From: Streptomyces sp. NRRL B-3428
Lineage (GTDB): Bacteria; Actinomycetota; Actinomycetes; Streptomycetales; Streptomycetaceae
Direction: 5' to 3'
Assembly: GCA_000721375.1 (NCBI GenBank)
Contig: JOGW01000019.1
Coordinates: forward strand, 191,356 to 255,355
Length of the DNA: 64,000 nucleotides
A program made the translations under genes and the position numbers. The stretch's first letter is position 1; every line of letters starts with the position of its first letter. Below the pieces are notes generated by a model. It did no database searches and had not been told where the DNA came from. It worked only from the letters and a program-made list of their open reading frames with translations. This document shows, one piece after another, positions 32,652 through 40,815 of this stretch.

Positions 32652-33377
32652 ATGGCGGGGCAACGGGCTTGGTGGGGAAGGGTGTTGACGGTCACCGCGA
32701 TGCTGGTGGTGGCCGGGTGCGGGGTGAGCGACGATCCCGCGTCGGACGAGGACAAGCCGAACGAGGGCAAGCCGTCCGCCTCCGCCTCTTCAGGAGCCGG
32801 TGGCGCCCCGGCGGGGGCGGGCACCCTGCCGGGAATGCCCACCGCACCCCAGGCCCAGCAGGCGCTGACCGGTCTGAAGGTGGCGCCGCACGGCTCCATG
32901 TCCGGCTACAGCCGCGCCAAGTTCCCGCACTGGGCCTCGCAGGGCGAGTCCTGCGACACCCGGGAGACCGTCCTCGAACGGGACGGCGCGGACGTGCAGC
33001 GCAATGACGAGTGCCGTGCGGTGGCCGGGAAATGGGTCAGCGTCTACGACGGCAAGACCTTCACCGACGCCTCCGACCTGGACATCGACCACATGGTGCC
33101 GCTGGCCAACGCCTGGCGCTCCGGGGCGAGCGGCTGGACCCAGGAGCAACGCAGGGCGTTCGCCAACGATCTGACACATCCGCAGCTGATCGCCGTCTCG
33201 GCGAAGTCCAACCGGTCCAAGGGCGACCAGGGTCCGGACGAGTGGCAGCCGCCTGCCAAGACGTACTGGTGCACGTACTCCCGGGCCTGGATCTCCGTGA
33301 AGCAGACCTACGAACTGTCGGTGACCGAGGCGGAGAAGGGCATGCTCGGGGAGATGCTGGACACCTGTACCTCATGA
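32652..33377 (+). CDS. secreted lipoprotein HNH (DUF1524) nuclease
   Basis: A 241-residue predicted lipoprotein nuclease. A signal peptide with lipobox VAGC (Cys about residue 23) is followed by a Ser/Ala/Gly linker and a DUF1524-type HNH domain (about 80-235). The core DIDHMVPLANAWRSG supplies the catalytic His pair, and HPQLIAVSAKSNRSKGDQGP the metal site. It would act outside the cell, probably in DNA scavenging. The ATG overlaps no other gene; the next ORF's ATG overlaps its stop by 4 nt. Confidence 0.85.
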   Translation: MAGQRAWWGRVLTVTAMLVVAGCGVSDDPASDEDKPNEGKPSASASSGAGGAPAGAGTLPGMPTAPQAQQALTGLKVAPHGSMSGYSRAKFPHWASQGESCDTRETVLERDGADVQRNDECRAVAGKWVSVYDGKTFTDASDLDIDHMVPLANAWRSGASGWTQEQRRAFANDLTHPQLIAVSAKSNRSKGDQGPDEWQPPAKTYWCTYSRAWISVKQTYELSVTEAEKGMLGEMLDTCTS

Positions 33378-33652
33378 ACGCGGAGCAGCCCCGCCACCTC
33401 GTCGACGAGGTCAAGGCCGGACCCGGTGGTGCCATGACCGACGAAGTCGGTGTCATCACCGGTGAGGTGACCCTCTCCACCAGCCTCCGCCCCGACGGGC
33501 GTGCGGCCGTCGCGATCCAGTACACGGGCGCCGACGAGTGGTACACCCTCACCGGCAGCCCGGTGCACCTTCCCCGCGCCGGACTGCGGGCCCTGCACCA
33601 AGAGGTGCTGGACCGCGTCCGGCGCGGGGATGGAGCCGAGGCCCCTTCCTGA
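33374..33652 (+). CDS. small hypothetical protein coupled to nuclease
   Basis: A 92-residue cytoplasmic protein without signal peptide (GVITGEVTLSTSLRPDGRAA, then WYTLTGSPVHLPRAGLRALH). Its ATG overlaps the stop of the nuclease gene (ATGA), so the two are translationally coupled. I do not recognise a family; position suggests a link to the nuclease, such as inhibitor or accessory, but nothing in the sequence proves this. Confidence 0.65.
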   Translation: MNAEQPRHLVDEVKAGPGGAMTDEVGVITGEVTLSTSLRPDGRAAVAIQYTGADEWYTLTGSPVHLPRAGLRALHQEVLDRVRRGDGAEAPS

Positions 33653-33658
33653 GGCCGG

Positions 33659-33742
33659 TCAGGCCGTCGGGCCGGTGTCCACGAAGAGGGAGTCCAACGG
33701 GACCTTGTTCTTGCGGAACTCGGCAACCTGGTCAGCGCGCAT
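33659..33742 (-). pseudogene. 27-residue C-terminal tail fragment
   Basis: Complement reads MRADQVAEFRKNKVPLDSLF and VDTGPTA then stop. The sequence looks like the C-terminus of a longer cytoplasmic protein and is in a different frame from the ROK gene that ends just upstream of it. No good ribosome site. It may be a relic or an unannotated microprotein. Confidence 0.25.
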
Positions 33743-33762
33743 GAATACGCAACCGGCCACCC

Positions 33763-35037
33763 CTACACGGAGGTTGCGAGCGTTCCGCTCGGGTCCTGGT
33801 ACACGGCATCGAGCGCCAGCGAGGCCCCGCCGCGCGCGGCCGCGCTGAAGCCCAGCGTGGAGGCGAGGACGGTGCAGCCGCCCGCGTCGGGAGCCATGAC
33901 GCGTGCGGTGAGTTCGCTCTGTACCCGGTCGATCAAGTGGTCGGCGAAATAGGCGAAGTAGCCGCCGAGGACGATGGCCCGGGGGTTGAGGATGTCCGCG
34001 AGCGCCGCGAGGCCGAGCGCAAGACCGTCGACCAGCTTGTCCAGTGCGGCGGTGGTCGCCGGGTCGCCGGCGTCGGCGCGACGGCGCAGTTCCGCGAGGC
34101 GTTCCTCCAGGTCCACGGTCGCATCGCGGACGGGGTCGTCCGGCGCTGCGGCGTGATCGAGCAGCGCGCGCAGACCGACCAGGGTCTCCCAGCAGCCGCG
34201 TCGGCCGCAGGCGCACTGCTTGCCTTCGGGGGACAGGCGCATATGGCCGATCTCGCCCGCGAAACCGGCCGATCCGCGCAGCAGCCGCCCGGCCGAGATG
34301 ATGCCTCCGCCGACGCCCGTCTCGCCCGTCACGTAGATCAGATCGTGGATATCGGCCTCGGCCGCGACCAAGTACTCGGCGATGGCGCCCAGTTTGGCGT
34401 CATTCTCGAGGCGGACGGGCGGGCTCTTGGGGCCGAGCCGTTCGGCCAGGGAGTGCACGACGTCGACATGGCGCCAGCCGATGTTGGACGCGTACGTGAC
34501 CACTCCGCTGTCGCGCTCGATCACGCCCGGGGCCGCGACCGTCACCCCGACCGGGTGCAGACCGCGGCTGCGCAGTGTCCGGATCGAAGCGCGGATCGCC
34601 TGCGCCGCACGGTCGAGTACCTCGGCCACACCGATGCCGCGGACGTCGAGGGCGATGTGGTGTTCGGCCGTGACCTCCCCGCGCAGATTGAGCGCGGTGA
34701 GGAACAGATAGTCGGCGCTGATCTCCAGGCCGATACCGCAGAAGGTGCCGCCGTCGATCTCCACGGTGCGGCGCGGACGTCCGACCGAACCGTCACGGGC
34801 CGCCTCGCCTTCACGTACGAGACCGCGCTCCACCAGCTCGGCCACGAGATTGGTGATGGTGGCCTTGGGCAGTCCGGTCTCGGCCGCGATCTGGGTGCGC
34901 GGCCGGGGTCCGGCGTCCCGTAGCAGGCGCAGCACCAGACCGAGATTGGCCCGGCGCAGGGACGCACGGTCGCCCGCTCTGTGGGATCCGTCCCCACCCG
35001 GGTCGCGTACGCCCGCACCCTGCAGATCTGCCTTCAC
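33763..35037 (-). CDS. ROK family transcriptional repressor
   Basis: A 424-residue ROK protein. An N-terminal winged helix-turn-helix (about residues 25-85; PRTQIAAETGLPKATITNLV) precedes the sugar-kinase-like ROK domain with the zinc-binding CACGRRGCWE and EIGHMRLSPEG motifs. GTG start at 35037 behind GAGGAGAG. Repressors of this type respond to sugars or sugar phosphates. It is divergent from the two-gene unit at 35204, and an imperfect palindrome overlapping that unit's likely promoter is a candidate operator. Confidence 0.9.
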   Translation of the reverse strand: MKADLQGAGVRDPGGDGSHRAGDRASLRRANLGLVLRLLRDAGPRPRTQIAAETGLPKATITNLVAELVERGLVREGEAARDGSVGRPRRTVEIDGGTFCGIGLEISADYLFLTALNLRGEVTAEHHIALDVRGIGVAEVLDRAAQAIRASIRTLRSRGLHPVGVTVAAPGVIERDSGVVTYASNIGWRHVDVVHSLAERLGPKSPPVRLENDAKLGAIAEYLVAAEADIHDLIYVTGETGVGGGIISAGRLLRGSAGFAGEIGHMRLSPEGKQCACGRRGCWETLVGLRALLDHAAAPDDPVRDATVDLEERLAELRRRADAGDPATTAALDKLVDGLALGLAALADILNPRAIVLGGYFAYFADHLIDRVQSELTARVMAPDAGGCTVLASTLGFSAAARGGASLALDAVYQDPSGTLATSV

Positions 35038-35144
35038 TCGGCTCTCCTCGCGTCCTCGCTCACGCTGCCCGTCAACGTACGCGAGCGGTAGTTCGTACGG
35101 CGAGGGGCTGCCGACGATCACTGAAACTTTCTCACTCCACCCCG

Positions 35145-35182
35145 TTGACTAGGCGGCATTAAGTTTGGATTCTAGTCGAACT
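35145..35182 (+). promoter_or_regulatory. promoter with overlapping palindromic operator
   Basis: TTGACT (35145-35150), a 17-nt spacer and GATTCT (35168-35173) form a plausible promoter for the gene at 35204. AGTTTG (35162-35167) and CGAACT (35177-35182) form an imperfect palindrome over the -10 region, well placed for repression by the ROK protein. Confidence 0.5.
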
Positions 35183-35203
35183 AATGAGGGCTGGGAGGCG
35201 ACG

Positions 35204-37264
35204 ATGAAGGCACGGCTGCACGTGCGCTACCAGCTGCGGCCCGGCCGCGATCTGGCCGAACGGGCCGGCGCCCTGGCCAAGGTGTGCGACGAGAACGAGG
35301 TCGACGAGGTCGTCCTGCTGCTCGGTGCCGAGCAGGCGTACACCGGGCATCTGGCCGGCGACGAGGAAGATCTGTGGTTCGCGGCGGCGGCCGAGTCCTG
35401 TGCGGTGCTCAGCGCGGCGGGACTCGACGTCAGCCTCAACCCCTGGGTGACGGTCGGGCACGCGGACCGGGGCCGCAGGGACCGGCTCGGCTTCGCGCCC
35501 ATGGTCTCGCCCACCGGCCAAGTGGCCGCCGCACAGGCATCGTTCGCCTGCCCGACGTGGCGCAGCTGGCTGTACGCGCACTACGGGCGCTTCGCCCGGC
35601 TCGGGTTCCGGGTGCTGTGGGTGGAGGACGACTTCCGCTACCACAACCACGCGCCGCTCGACTGGGGCGGCGGCTTCGAACCGCTGATGATGGAGCGTCT
35701 GTCGCGGCTCGTGGGGGAGGAGGTCAGTCGCGAGGAAGCGGTGGCCGCCGTCACCCGGCCCGGGACCCCGCATCCCTGGCGGGAACTGCTGCAGCGGGTC
35801 TGGCGTACGGCGCAGCTGGAAGTCGCCGAGGGTGTGGCGCGGGCCGTACGGGAGAACTCGGCGGGCAGCACTCAGCTCGGACTGATGAGTTCGACCCCGG
35901 CCATGCACTCGGTGGAGGGGCGCGACTGGGACGCGCTGTTCGCCGCGTTCTCGGTGAGCGGGCGGGCCACCCAGCGGCCGCACTTCGCGCCCTACTCGGA
36001 CACCCCGGCGCGCCAACTCGCGTCCGCCGTATGGTCCCTCGAGGCCCAGCGGACACTGCGTCCGGCGTACGTGGCGAGCGAACCCGAGATCGAGAACTGG
36101 CCGCACACCGCCTGGTCGAAGTCGGACACCCAGACCTGGTCCGAGATGGTCACGGCGCAACTGTCCGGTGCCGACGCGCTGTTGCTCAACCTGCATCCGA
36201 GTGCGGCCGAGCATGCCGACCGCTTCCCGCGGGTCGATGCGCTGCTGCGGCGCTCGCGCCCGGCCCTCGACTGGCTCGCCGAACGGCGGCCGGAGCAGGC
36301 GGAGCCGCTCGGGGTAGGGCTGCCCTGGCGGCCGGACACCGCCGCGCATGTGGCGTCGGCGGGCGGTACGTGGCAGGAGCTGGTGGTGGATCCCGCGCCG
36401 GCCGCGGACTATCTGCTCGGCTACGGCGTTCCGGTCACCTCGGGAGCAGCCCCTGTGCAGGCCCTGTTCGGCGGGTGCGCAGACGCGTTCGGCGACGCCG
36501 AGCTGCGGACGATGCTGCACGGCGGGCTGCTTCTCGACGGCGCCGCGGCGCACCGGCTCACCCTGCGCGGATTCGCCGGACTCCTCGGCGTACGAGCGGG
36601 ATCGGTGCACGGACGGGAGGAGCCGGTCGAGCCCGGTCCCTACGCGGTCGAGCGGCTCGCCGGCGAGGAGACGGGTTCGCTGAGCGTCGACGTACAGCCG
36701 GCGCTGGCCCGGCTCGAACCCCTGCCGGACGCCGAGGTGGTCACCGAGATCCGTACGCCGCAAGGGCGTCTGTGGGGCGCCGGGCGCACCCACTTCGTGA
36801 ACGCCCTCGGCGGCCGGGTCGCCGTACTCGCCGCCACCGCGCCCGCCGAACTGGCCCGCTCCGACGCGGGGCAGCGGCTGCTCCATCGGTCGATCCGCTT
36901 CCTCGAGGGCGACCGACCCGTGCTGCCGCTGGTGCACGGCTCCCCGCATCTCGTCCCGCACGCGGCCCGCAGCGGTGACCTGATCCGGCTCTGCGTCGCC
37001 AACGGAAGCGCCGACCCCGGCCGCGTACGAATCGACCTGCCCGTACCCCCTGGCCTGCCCGTACCCCCTGACTTGCCCGTACCCCCTGACCCGGTGCGCG
37101 CCACGCTGCTCGCACCGCTGGCCCCACCGGCCCCGGCGACCACCACCGAGACCGACGGCCACCTAGGACTCGAGGCCGAACTGCCGCACCGCGGCTGGGC
37201 GGTACTCGAATGGCGACCCGCCTCCCGGCGAACCCCCGTCGCCGACCCCACACCCGTCTCCTGA
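35204..37264 (+). CDS. putative TIM-barrel glycoside hydrolase-like protein
   Basis: A 686-residue cytoplasmic protein, no signal peptide. The N-terminal 330 residues read like an alpha/beta barrel of glycosidases (DVSLNPWVTVGHADRGRR, YGRFARLGFRVLWVEDDFRY), with an acidic WVEDDF motif where GH-A enzymes carry a catalytic acid; the rest (residues about 340-620) is trimerisation- or beta-rich, resembling GH42-like architectures. I cannot name the family firmly. Near the C-terminus an 18-nt DNA repeat (37037-37092) encodes LPVPPG/LPVPPD/LPVPPD. GGGAGG precedes the ATG. It is the first gene after the ROK operator and is 14 nt from the ricin-lectin gene. Confidence 0.6.
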   Translation: MKARLHVRYQLRPGRDLAERAGALAKVCDENEVDEVVLLLGAEQAYTGHLAGDEEDLWFAAAAESCAVLSAAGLDVSLNPWVTVGHADRGRRDRLGFAPMVSPTGQVAAAQASFACPTWRSWLYAHYGRFARLGFRVLWVEDDFRYHNHAPLDWGGGFEPLMMERLSRLVGEEVSREEAVAAVTRPGTPHPWRELLQRVWRTAQLEVAEGVARAVRENSAGSTQLGLMSSTPAMHSVEGRDWDALFAAFSVSGRATQRPHFAPYSDTPARQLASAVWSLEAQRTLRPAYVASEPEIENWPHTAWSKSDTQTWSEMVTAQLSGADALLLNLHPSAAEHADRFPRVDALLRRSRPALDWLAERRPEQAEPLGVGLPWRPDTAAHVASAGGTWQELVVDPAPAADYLLGYGVPVTSGAAPVQALFGGCADAFGDAELRTMLHGGLLLDGAAAHRLTLRGFAGLLGVRAGSVHGREEPVEPGPYAVERLAGEETGSLSVDVQPALARLEPLPDAEVVTEIRTPQGRLWGAGRTHFVNALGGRVAVLAATAPAELARSDAGQRLLHRSIRFLEGDRPVLPLVHGSPHLVPHAARSGDLIRLCVANGSADPGRVRIDLPVPPGLPVPPDLPVPPDPVRATLLAPLAPPAPATTTETDGHLGLEAELPHRGWAVLEWRPASRRTPVADPTPVS

Positions 37265-37278
37265 CGCAAGGAGTACCC

Positions 37279-39093
37279 GTGTCATCCCGTTCCAGAGCAC
37301 GAGCCGCAAGCGCCTTCGCCGCGGTGGCCGCCCTGATGGCCGGTGCGGCCATGTCCTCGCCGGCCGCCGCCGACAGCGAGGATCCGACCTACTCCGTGAA
37401 CGTCGGGCAGTTGGGTACGTGGACCAATCCCGACGACACCCCCGCGGCCACGTACATAGACAAGGACGGCAGCTTCCACTACCAGTCCGCGCACGCGCTG
37501 TACGCGGCGAACGACCCGCGCAAGTGGTCCTTCTACACGGGCACCGACTTCGACTCGGCGAAGCTGGACACCAAGACCAGCAACTTCGTGAACCCGGCCG
37601 ACTCGCGCGACCGCAACGACGACACGACCTGGCGCTGCAACAACAGCCCGACGGGACGTGAGTCCACCTTCGCGCCGGACACCTCGCACTACTCGCAGAA
37701 GAACTACTGCGACCTGATGGGTGTCTGGATCGACCCGGACACCGGCGACTACTACGGCCTGGTGCACAACGAGTTCACCCCGAGCCCGTTCGGCGACGGA
37801 CTGCACTACGACGCGATCGACTACGCCGTCTCCAAGGACCAGGGCAAGACCTGGGACATCAAGGACCACGCCCTGACCTCGGCGTACAGCACCAAGCGCG
37901 GTGACACCGGGGCGTTCCCGAACGACCTCTACCACTACGGCAACGGTGACGCCCGACTGTTCGTGGACACGGCGTCGGGCTACTTCTACGTTTACTACAA
38001 CTCCCGCGCAATCCCGAAGGGCGGAGTCTCCGGCGGCTGGACCGACGGCAGCCGCGGCCATGTGGCGCGCGCCCCGATGTCCGCGAAGATGGCGCCCGGG
38101 TCCTGGCAGAAGTGGTACGACGGCGCCTGGTCGCAGCCCGGCATCGGCGGCAAGGAAAGCAACATGGAGCCGGTCGACGCCGACAACCCCAACGGCTACA
38201 CACCGGTCGAGCACGACTACGACCCGGCCAACGACGGCAACGTGGCCGAGCAGGTCGCGGCGGGCGAACTCCCGGCCAAGTCCGACCTGTTGACGATGAA
38301 CATCGCGTACAACGCCTATCTGGGTCTGTACATCGGCACCCCCGAGGCGGTCGTCCAGGACAGCAGCGAGTCGCAGCGCTTCTACGTCACGGACGACCTC
38401 TCCACGCAGAAGTGGAAGCTGATCGGCGACACCGGGGCCTACAAGTCCGGCTCCTGGTACCGCTGGATGCTGGACTCGGTGAACAAGACGGGTTCCACCG
38501 TCGTCGGCAAGAACTTCCGCAACTACTGCTCGTGGCAGTGCTCGGGCGGCGGCAGCGGTGAGTACTACAACACCGCGATCGAGACGGACTCCCCGGCCGC
38601 ACCGGTGCAGTCGGGCGCGACGTACACCATCGCCAACGCGGACGGCCGCGCCCTCGCGCAGACCGGCCGCGGTGCCACCACCTCGCTCCCCGCCGCCGAC
38701 GGTTCGGACCGCGGCAAGTGGACCTTCACGTCCAACGGTGACGGCTCGTACCGCATCGCCAACGCGGACAGCGGCCGGCTCCTCGGCGTGGACTCCACCA
38801 GGAACGCCGGTCGCGCCTGGTCCGCCAAGCCCACCGTGTCGGTGGCGCCCAAGGCGGGTGCGACGGTCGGACAGCAGTGGTTCGTGATCCCCGGCCATGA
38901 CGCTTCCGGCGCCGAGACGGGCACGTTCAAGCTGGTCAACCGCTACAGCGGTCTGGTCATCGGGCTCTCCGGCAAGGACGGCCGCACGGCCGAGACCACG
39001 CCGACGCGCGCGTGGACGGCCCCGGGCGGCACTTCGGTCGGAGACGGCAGGACGGCGGCCGAGCAGACCCTGACGCTCACCCGCACCAGCTGA
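37279..39093 (+). CDS. secreted beta-propeller protein with ricin-type lectin domain
   Basis: A 604-residue secreted protein. A signal peptide (AASAFAAVAALMAGAAMSSP, cleaved near AAA-DSE) precedes a large domain (about residues 40-440) of beta-propeller or sialidase-like character (YDAIDYAVSKDQGKTWDIKD). A C-terminal ricin B-type trefoil (about 450-600; FKLVNRYSGLVIGLSGKDGR) binds carbohydrate. GTG start at 37279 with AAGGAG upstream. Coupled to the previous gene by a 14-nt gap, it should act on or bind an extracellular polysaccharide. Enzymatic function is not proven. Confidence 0.75.
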   Translation: MSSRSRARAASAFAAVAALMAGAAMSSPAAADSEDPTYSVNVGQLGTWTNPDDTPAATYIDKDGSFHYQSAHALYAANDPRKWSFYTGTDFDSAKLDTKTSNFVNPADSRDRNDDTTWRCNNSPTGRESTFAPDTSHYSQKNYCDLMGVWIDPDTGDYYGLVHNEFTPSPFGDGLHYDAIDYAVSKDQGKTWDIKDHALTSAYSTKRGDTGAFPNDLYHYGNGDARLFVDTASGYFYVYYNSRAIPKGGVSGGWTDGSRGHVARAPMSAKMAPGSWQKWYDGAWSQPGIGGKESNMEPVDADNPNGYTPVEHDYDPANDGNVAEQVAAGELPAKSDLLTMNIAYNAYLGLYIGTPEAVVQDSSESQRFYVTDDLSTQKWKLIGDTGAYKSGSWYRWMLDSVNKTGSTVVGKNFRNYCSWQCSGGGSGEYYNTAIETDSPAAPVQSGATYTIANADGRALAQTGRGATTSLPAADGSDRGKWTFTSNGDGSYRIANADSGRLLGVDSTRNAGRAWSAKPTVSVAPKAGATVGQQWFVIPGHDASGAETGTFKLVNRYSGLVIGLSGKDGRTAETTPTRAWTAPGGTSVGDGRTAAEQTLTLTRTS

Positions 39094-39107
39094 TCAGCTT
39101 CTGTGCG

Positions 39108-39150
39108 GGTGCCGCCGGTCCTCTCGCTCGACGAGAGGACCGGCGGCACC
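39108..39150. terminator. 19-bp perfect hairpin, bidirectional terminator
   Basis: Arms 39108-39126 and 39132-39150 (19 bp, starting GGTGCCGCCGG, ending CCGGCGGCACC) around CTCGA. It lies between the convergent lectin-protein gene and ssuE. Confidence 0.85.
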
Positions 39151-39156
39151 GACGGC

Positions 39157-39714
39157 TCATCCGGTGGCCGCGAGCAGTGTCGTACGCCCGCCGAGCGCAC
39201 GCGAGAACTGGTCGGTGACCTGCTCAAGCGCCTCCCGCGGTCCGCTCTCCACGACGACATCCCCGTCGGGCCGCACCTCGATGTCCCGGTCGAGGACGAA
39301 CCAGCCGGGGGTGATGTGCGCGGGGCCCATGGAGGCGAGGACCGGGCGCAGGGCGTAGTCGATGGCGAGTACGTGGGAGGTGGTGCCGCCCGTGGCGAGC
39401 GGCAGCACCGTCTTGTCCTTGAGCGCGTACTGCGGCAGCAGGTCGAGCAGGGACTTCAACAGGCCCGAGTAGGCCGCCTTGTAGACCGGCGTGCCGATCA
39501 CCACGCCGTCCGCCCCCGCGAACAGGGACGTGGCCTCGACGATCGCCGGGTGGCCGAAGTCCGCGTGCAGCAGGGCCTCGGGCGGCAGTTCCCGGACGTC
39601 CAGGGCGATCACCTCATGGCCCTGTGCGGTGAGGCGCGCGTCGAGGTGGCGCAGCAGTCGGGCGGTGCGTGAGGTGGCGGAAGGGCTTCCGGAGACGGAC
39701 AGGATGATGGCCAT
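39157..39714 (-). CDS. ssuE: NADPH-dependent FMN reductase (SsuE family)
   Basis: A 185-residue flavin reductase that supplies reduced FMN to flavin monooxygenases. The phosphate-binding SVSGSPSATSRTARLLRHLD, the strand-loop GVVIGTPVYKAAYSGLLKSL and the flavin-loop LATGGTTSHVLAIDYALRP fit SsuE. It is the last gene of a minus-strand organosulfur operon with four LLM monooxygenases upstream, all of which need reduced FMN. A strong bidirectional terminator follows 7 nt after the stop. Confidence 0.92.
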   Translation of the reverse strand: MAIILSVSGSPSATSRTARLLRHLDARLTAQGHEVIALDVRELPPEALLHADFGHPAIVEATSLFAGADGVVIGTPVYKAAYSGLLKSLLDLLPQYALKDKTVLPLATGGTTSHVLAIDYALRPVLASMGPAHITPGWFVLDRDIEVRPDGDVVVESGPREALEQVTDQFSRALGGRTTLLAATG

Positions 39715-39735
39715 GCCAGGACCTTTCTTGGGTGG

Positions 39736-40815
39736 TCAGCGCGTCGGGGCGGCGGAGGTGTCGAGGACCGGACCCCACGGGAACGGCGGGTCGGGGATGG
39801 CGCGCCGCAGCACCGGGGCGACCTCGGACTGGAACAGGGCGAGCGAGTCGTGGTGCCGGAACCGCGTCAACCCGCCGGCGTCCGCGTGCAGATGGAGCAC
39901 CGTGTGCCCGAACTGCTCGTGGTAGCGGTGCACCTTGTCGATGACCTGCTGCGGGCTGCCGACGAGCGCCGAACTGCGCTCGACGAAGTCCTCGAGAGTG
40001 GTGAAGACGGGTTCGAGGCCGAGACTCTTCTGCAGGGCGAGCTGCCCTTCGAAGACGGGCCGGTACGCGGCCACCGCCTCCTGGGACGTACGCGCCACGT
40101 ACACCCCCGCGCTCCCCGCACCGACCGCGATCCGCGCCGGATCGTGGCCGTGGTACTCCCAGCGCTCGCGGTAGTAGCGGATCAACTCCGCGTACGGACC
40201 GATGGGGTTGGTGACGTTCGCCGAGAACAGCGGATCCCCGTAGCGGGCCGCGAGATCGACGGACTCCTTGCTCGTCGCGCTGCCGTGCCAGACCCGTACC
40301 GGCCGCTGCAGCGGTCTGGGCCACACCTTGGCGCCGCGCAGAGCCGGCCGGAAGCGGGTGTCGGCGCTCACCTTGTCCTCGCGCCAGATCCGCCGGAACA
40401 CCTCGTAGCTCTCGGCGTTGCGCGCCCACTGGTCCTCGGGCGTGACCTGGAACAGCTCGCGCTGGGCGGCGCCGTTGCCCTTCCCGATGATCAACTCGAG
40501 CCGTCCGCCGGACAGATGGTCGAGCGTCGCGTAGTCCTCGTAGGCGCGCACCGGGTCGAGCAGGCTCAGGGTGGTGACGGCCGTGAAGAGGCGGATACGG
40601 GAGGTGAGCGCGGCGATATGGCTGAGGACGACAGGAGGCGAGGAGGAGATGAAGGGCCACTCGTGCCGCTCACCCACTCCGAAACCGTCGAAGCCCAACT
40701 CCTCCGCGAGGACCGCGTTGTCGAGCACCTCGCGGAAACGCTCGGTCGTCGAGGACACCTCACCCGTCACGGGGTGAGGGGTGTGCACGATCAAAGTGAT
40801 GGCCAGGAACTTCAT
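39736..40815 (-). CDS. LLM class flavin-dependent oxidoreductase (monooxygenase)
   Basis: A 359-residue luciferase-like monooxygenase. The LLM core has EELGFDGFGVGERHEWPFIS, then SRIRLFTAVTTLSLLDPVRA, DHLSGGRLELIIGKG and a closing SSALVGSPQQVIDKVHRYHE. These enzymes use reduced FMN and O2 to oxidise a carbon-sulfur or C-N substrate. The ATG at 40815 overlaps the stop of the next LLM gene (ATGA). Neighbours SsuD, SsuE and a Cys-rich leader suggest desulfurisation; the exact substrate is not shown. Confidence 0.85.
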   Translation of the reverse strand: MKFLAITLIVHTPHPVTGEVSSTTERFREVLDNAVLAEELGFDGFGVGERHEWPFISSSPPVVLSHIAALTSRIRLFTAVTTLSLLDPVRAYEDYATLDHLSGGRLELIIGKGNGAAQRELFQVTPEDQWARNAESYEVFRRIWREDKVSADTRFRPALRGAKVWPRPLQRPVRVWHGSATSKESVDLAARYGDPLFSANVTNPIGPYAELIRYYRERWEYHGHDPARIAVGAGSAGVYVARTSQEAVAAYRPVFEGQLALQKSLGLEPVFTTLEDFVERSSALVGSPQQVIDKVHRYHEQFGHTVLHLHADAGGLTRFRHHDSLALFQSEVAPVLRRAIPDPPFPWGPVLDTSAAPTR

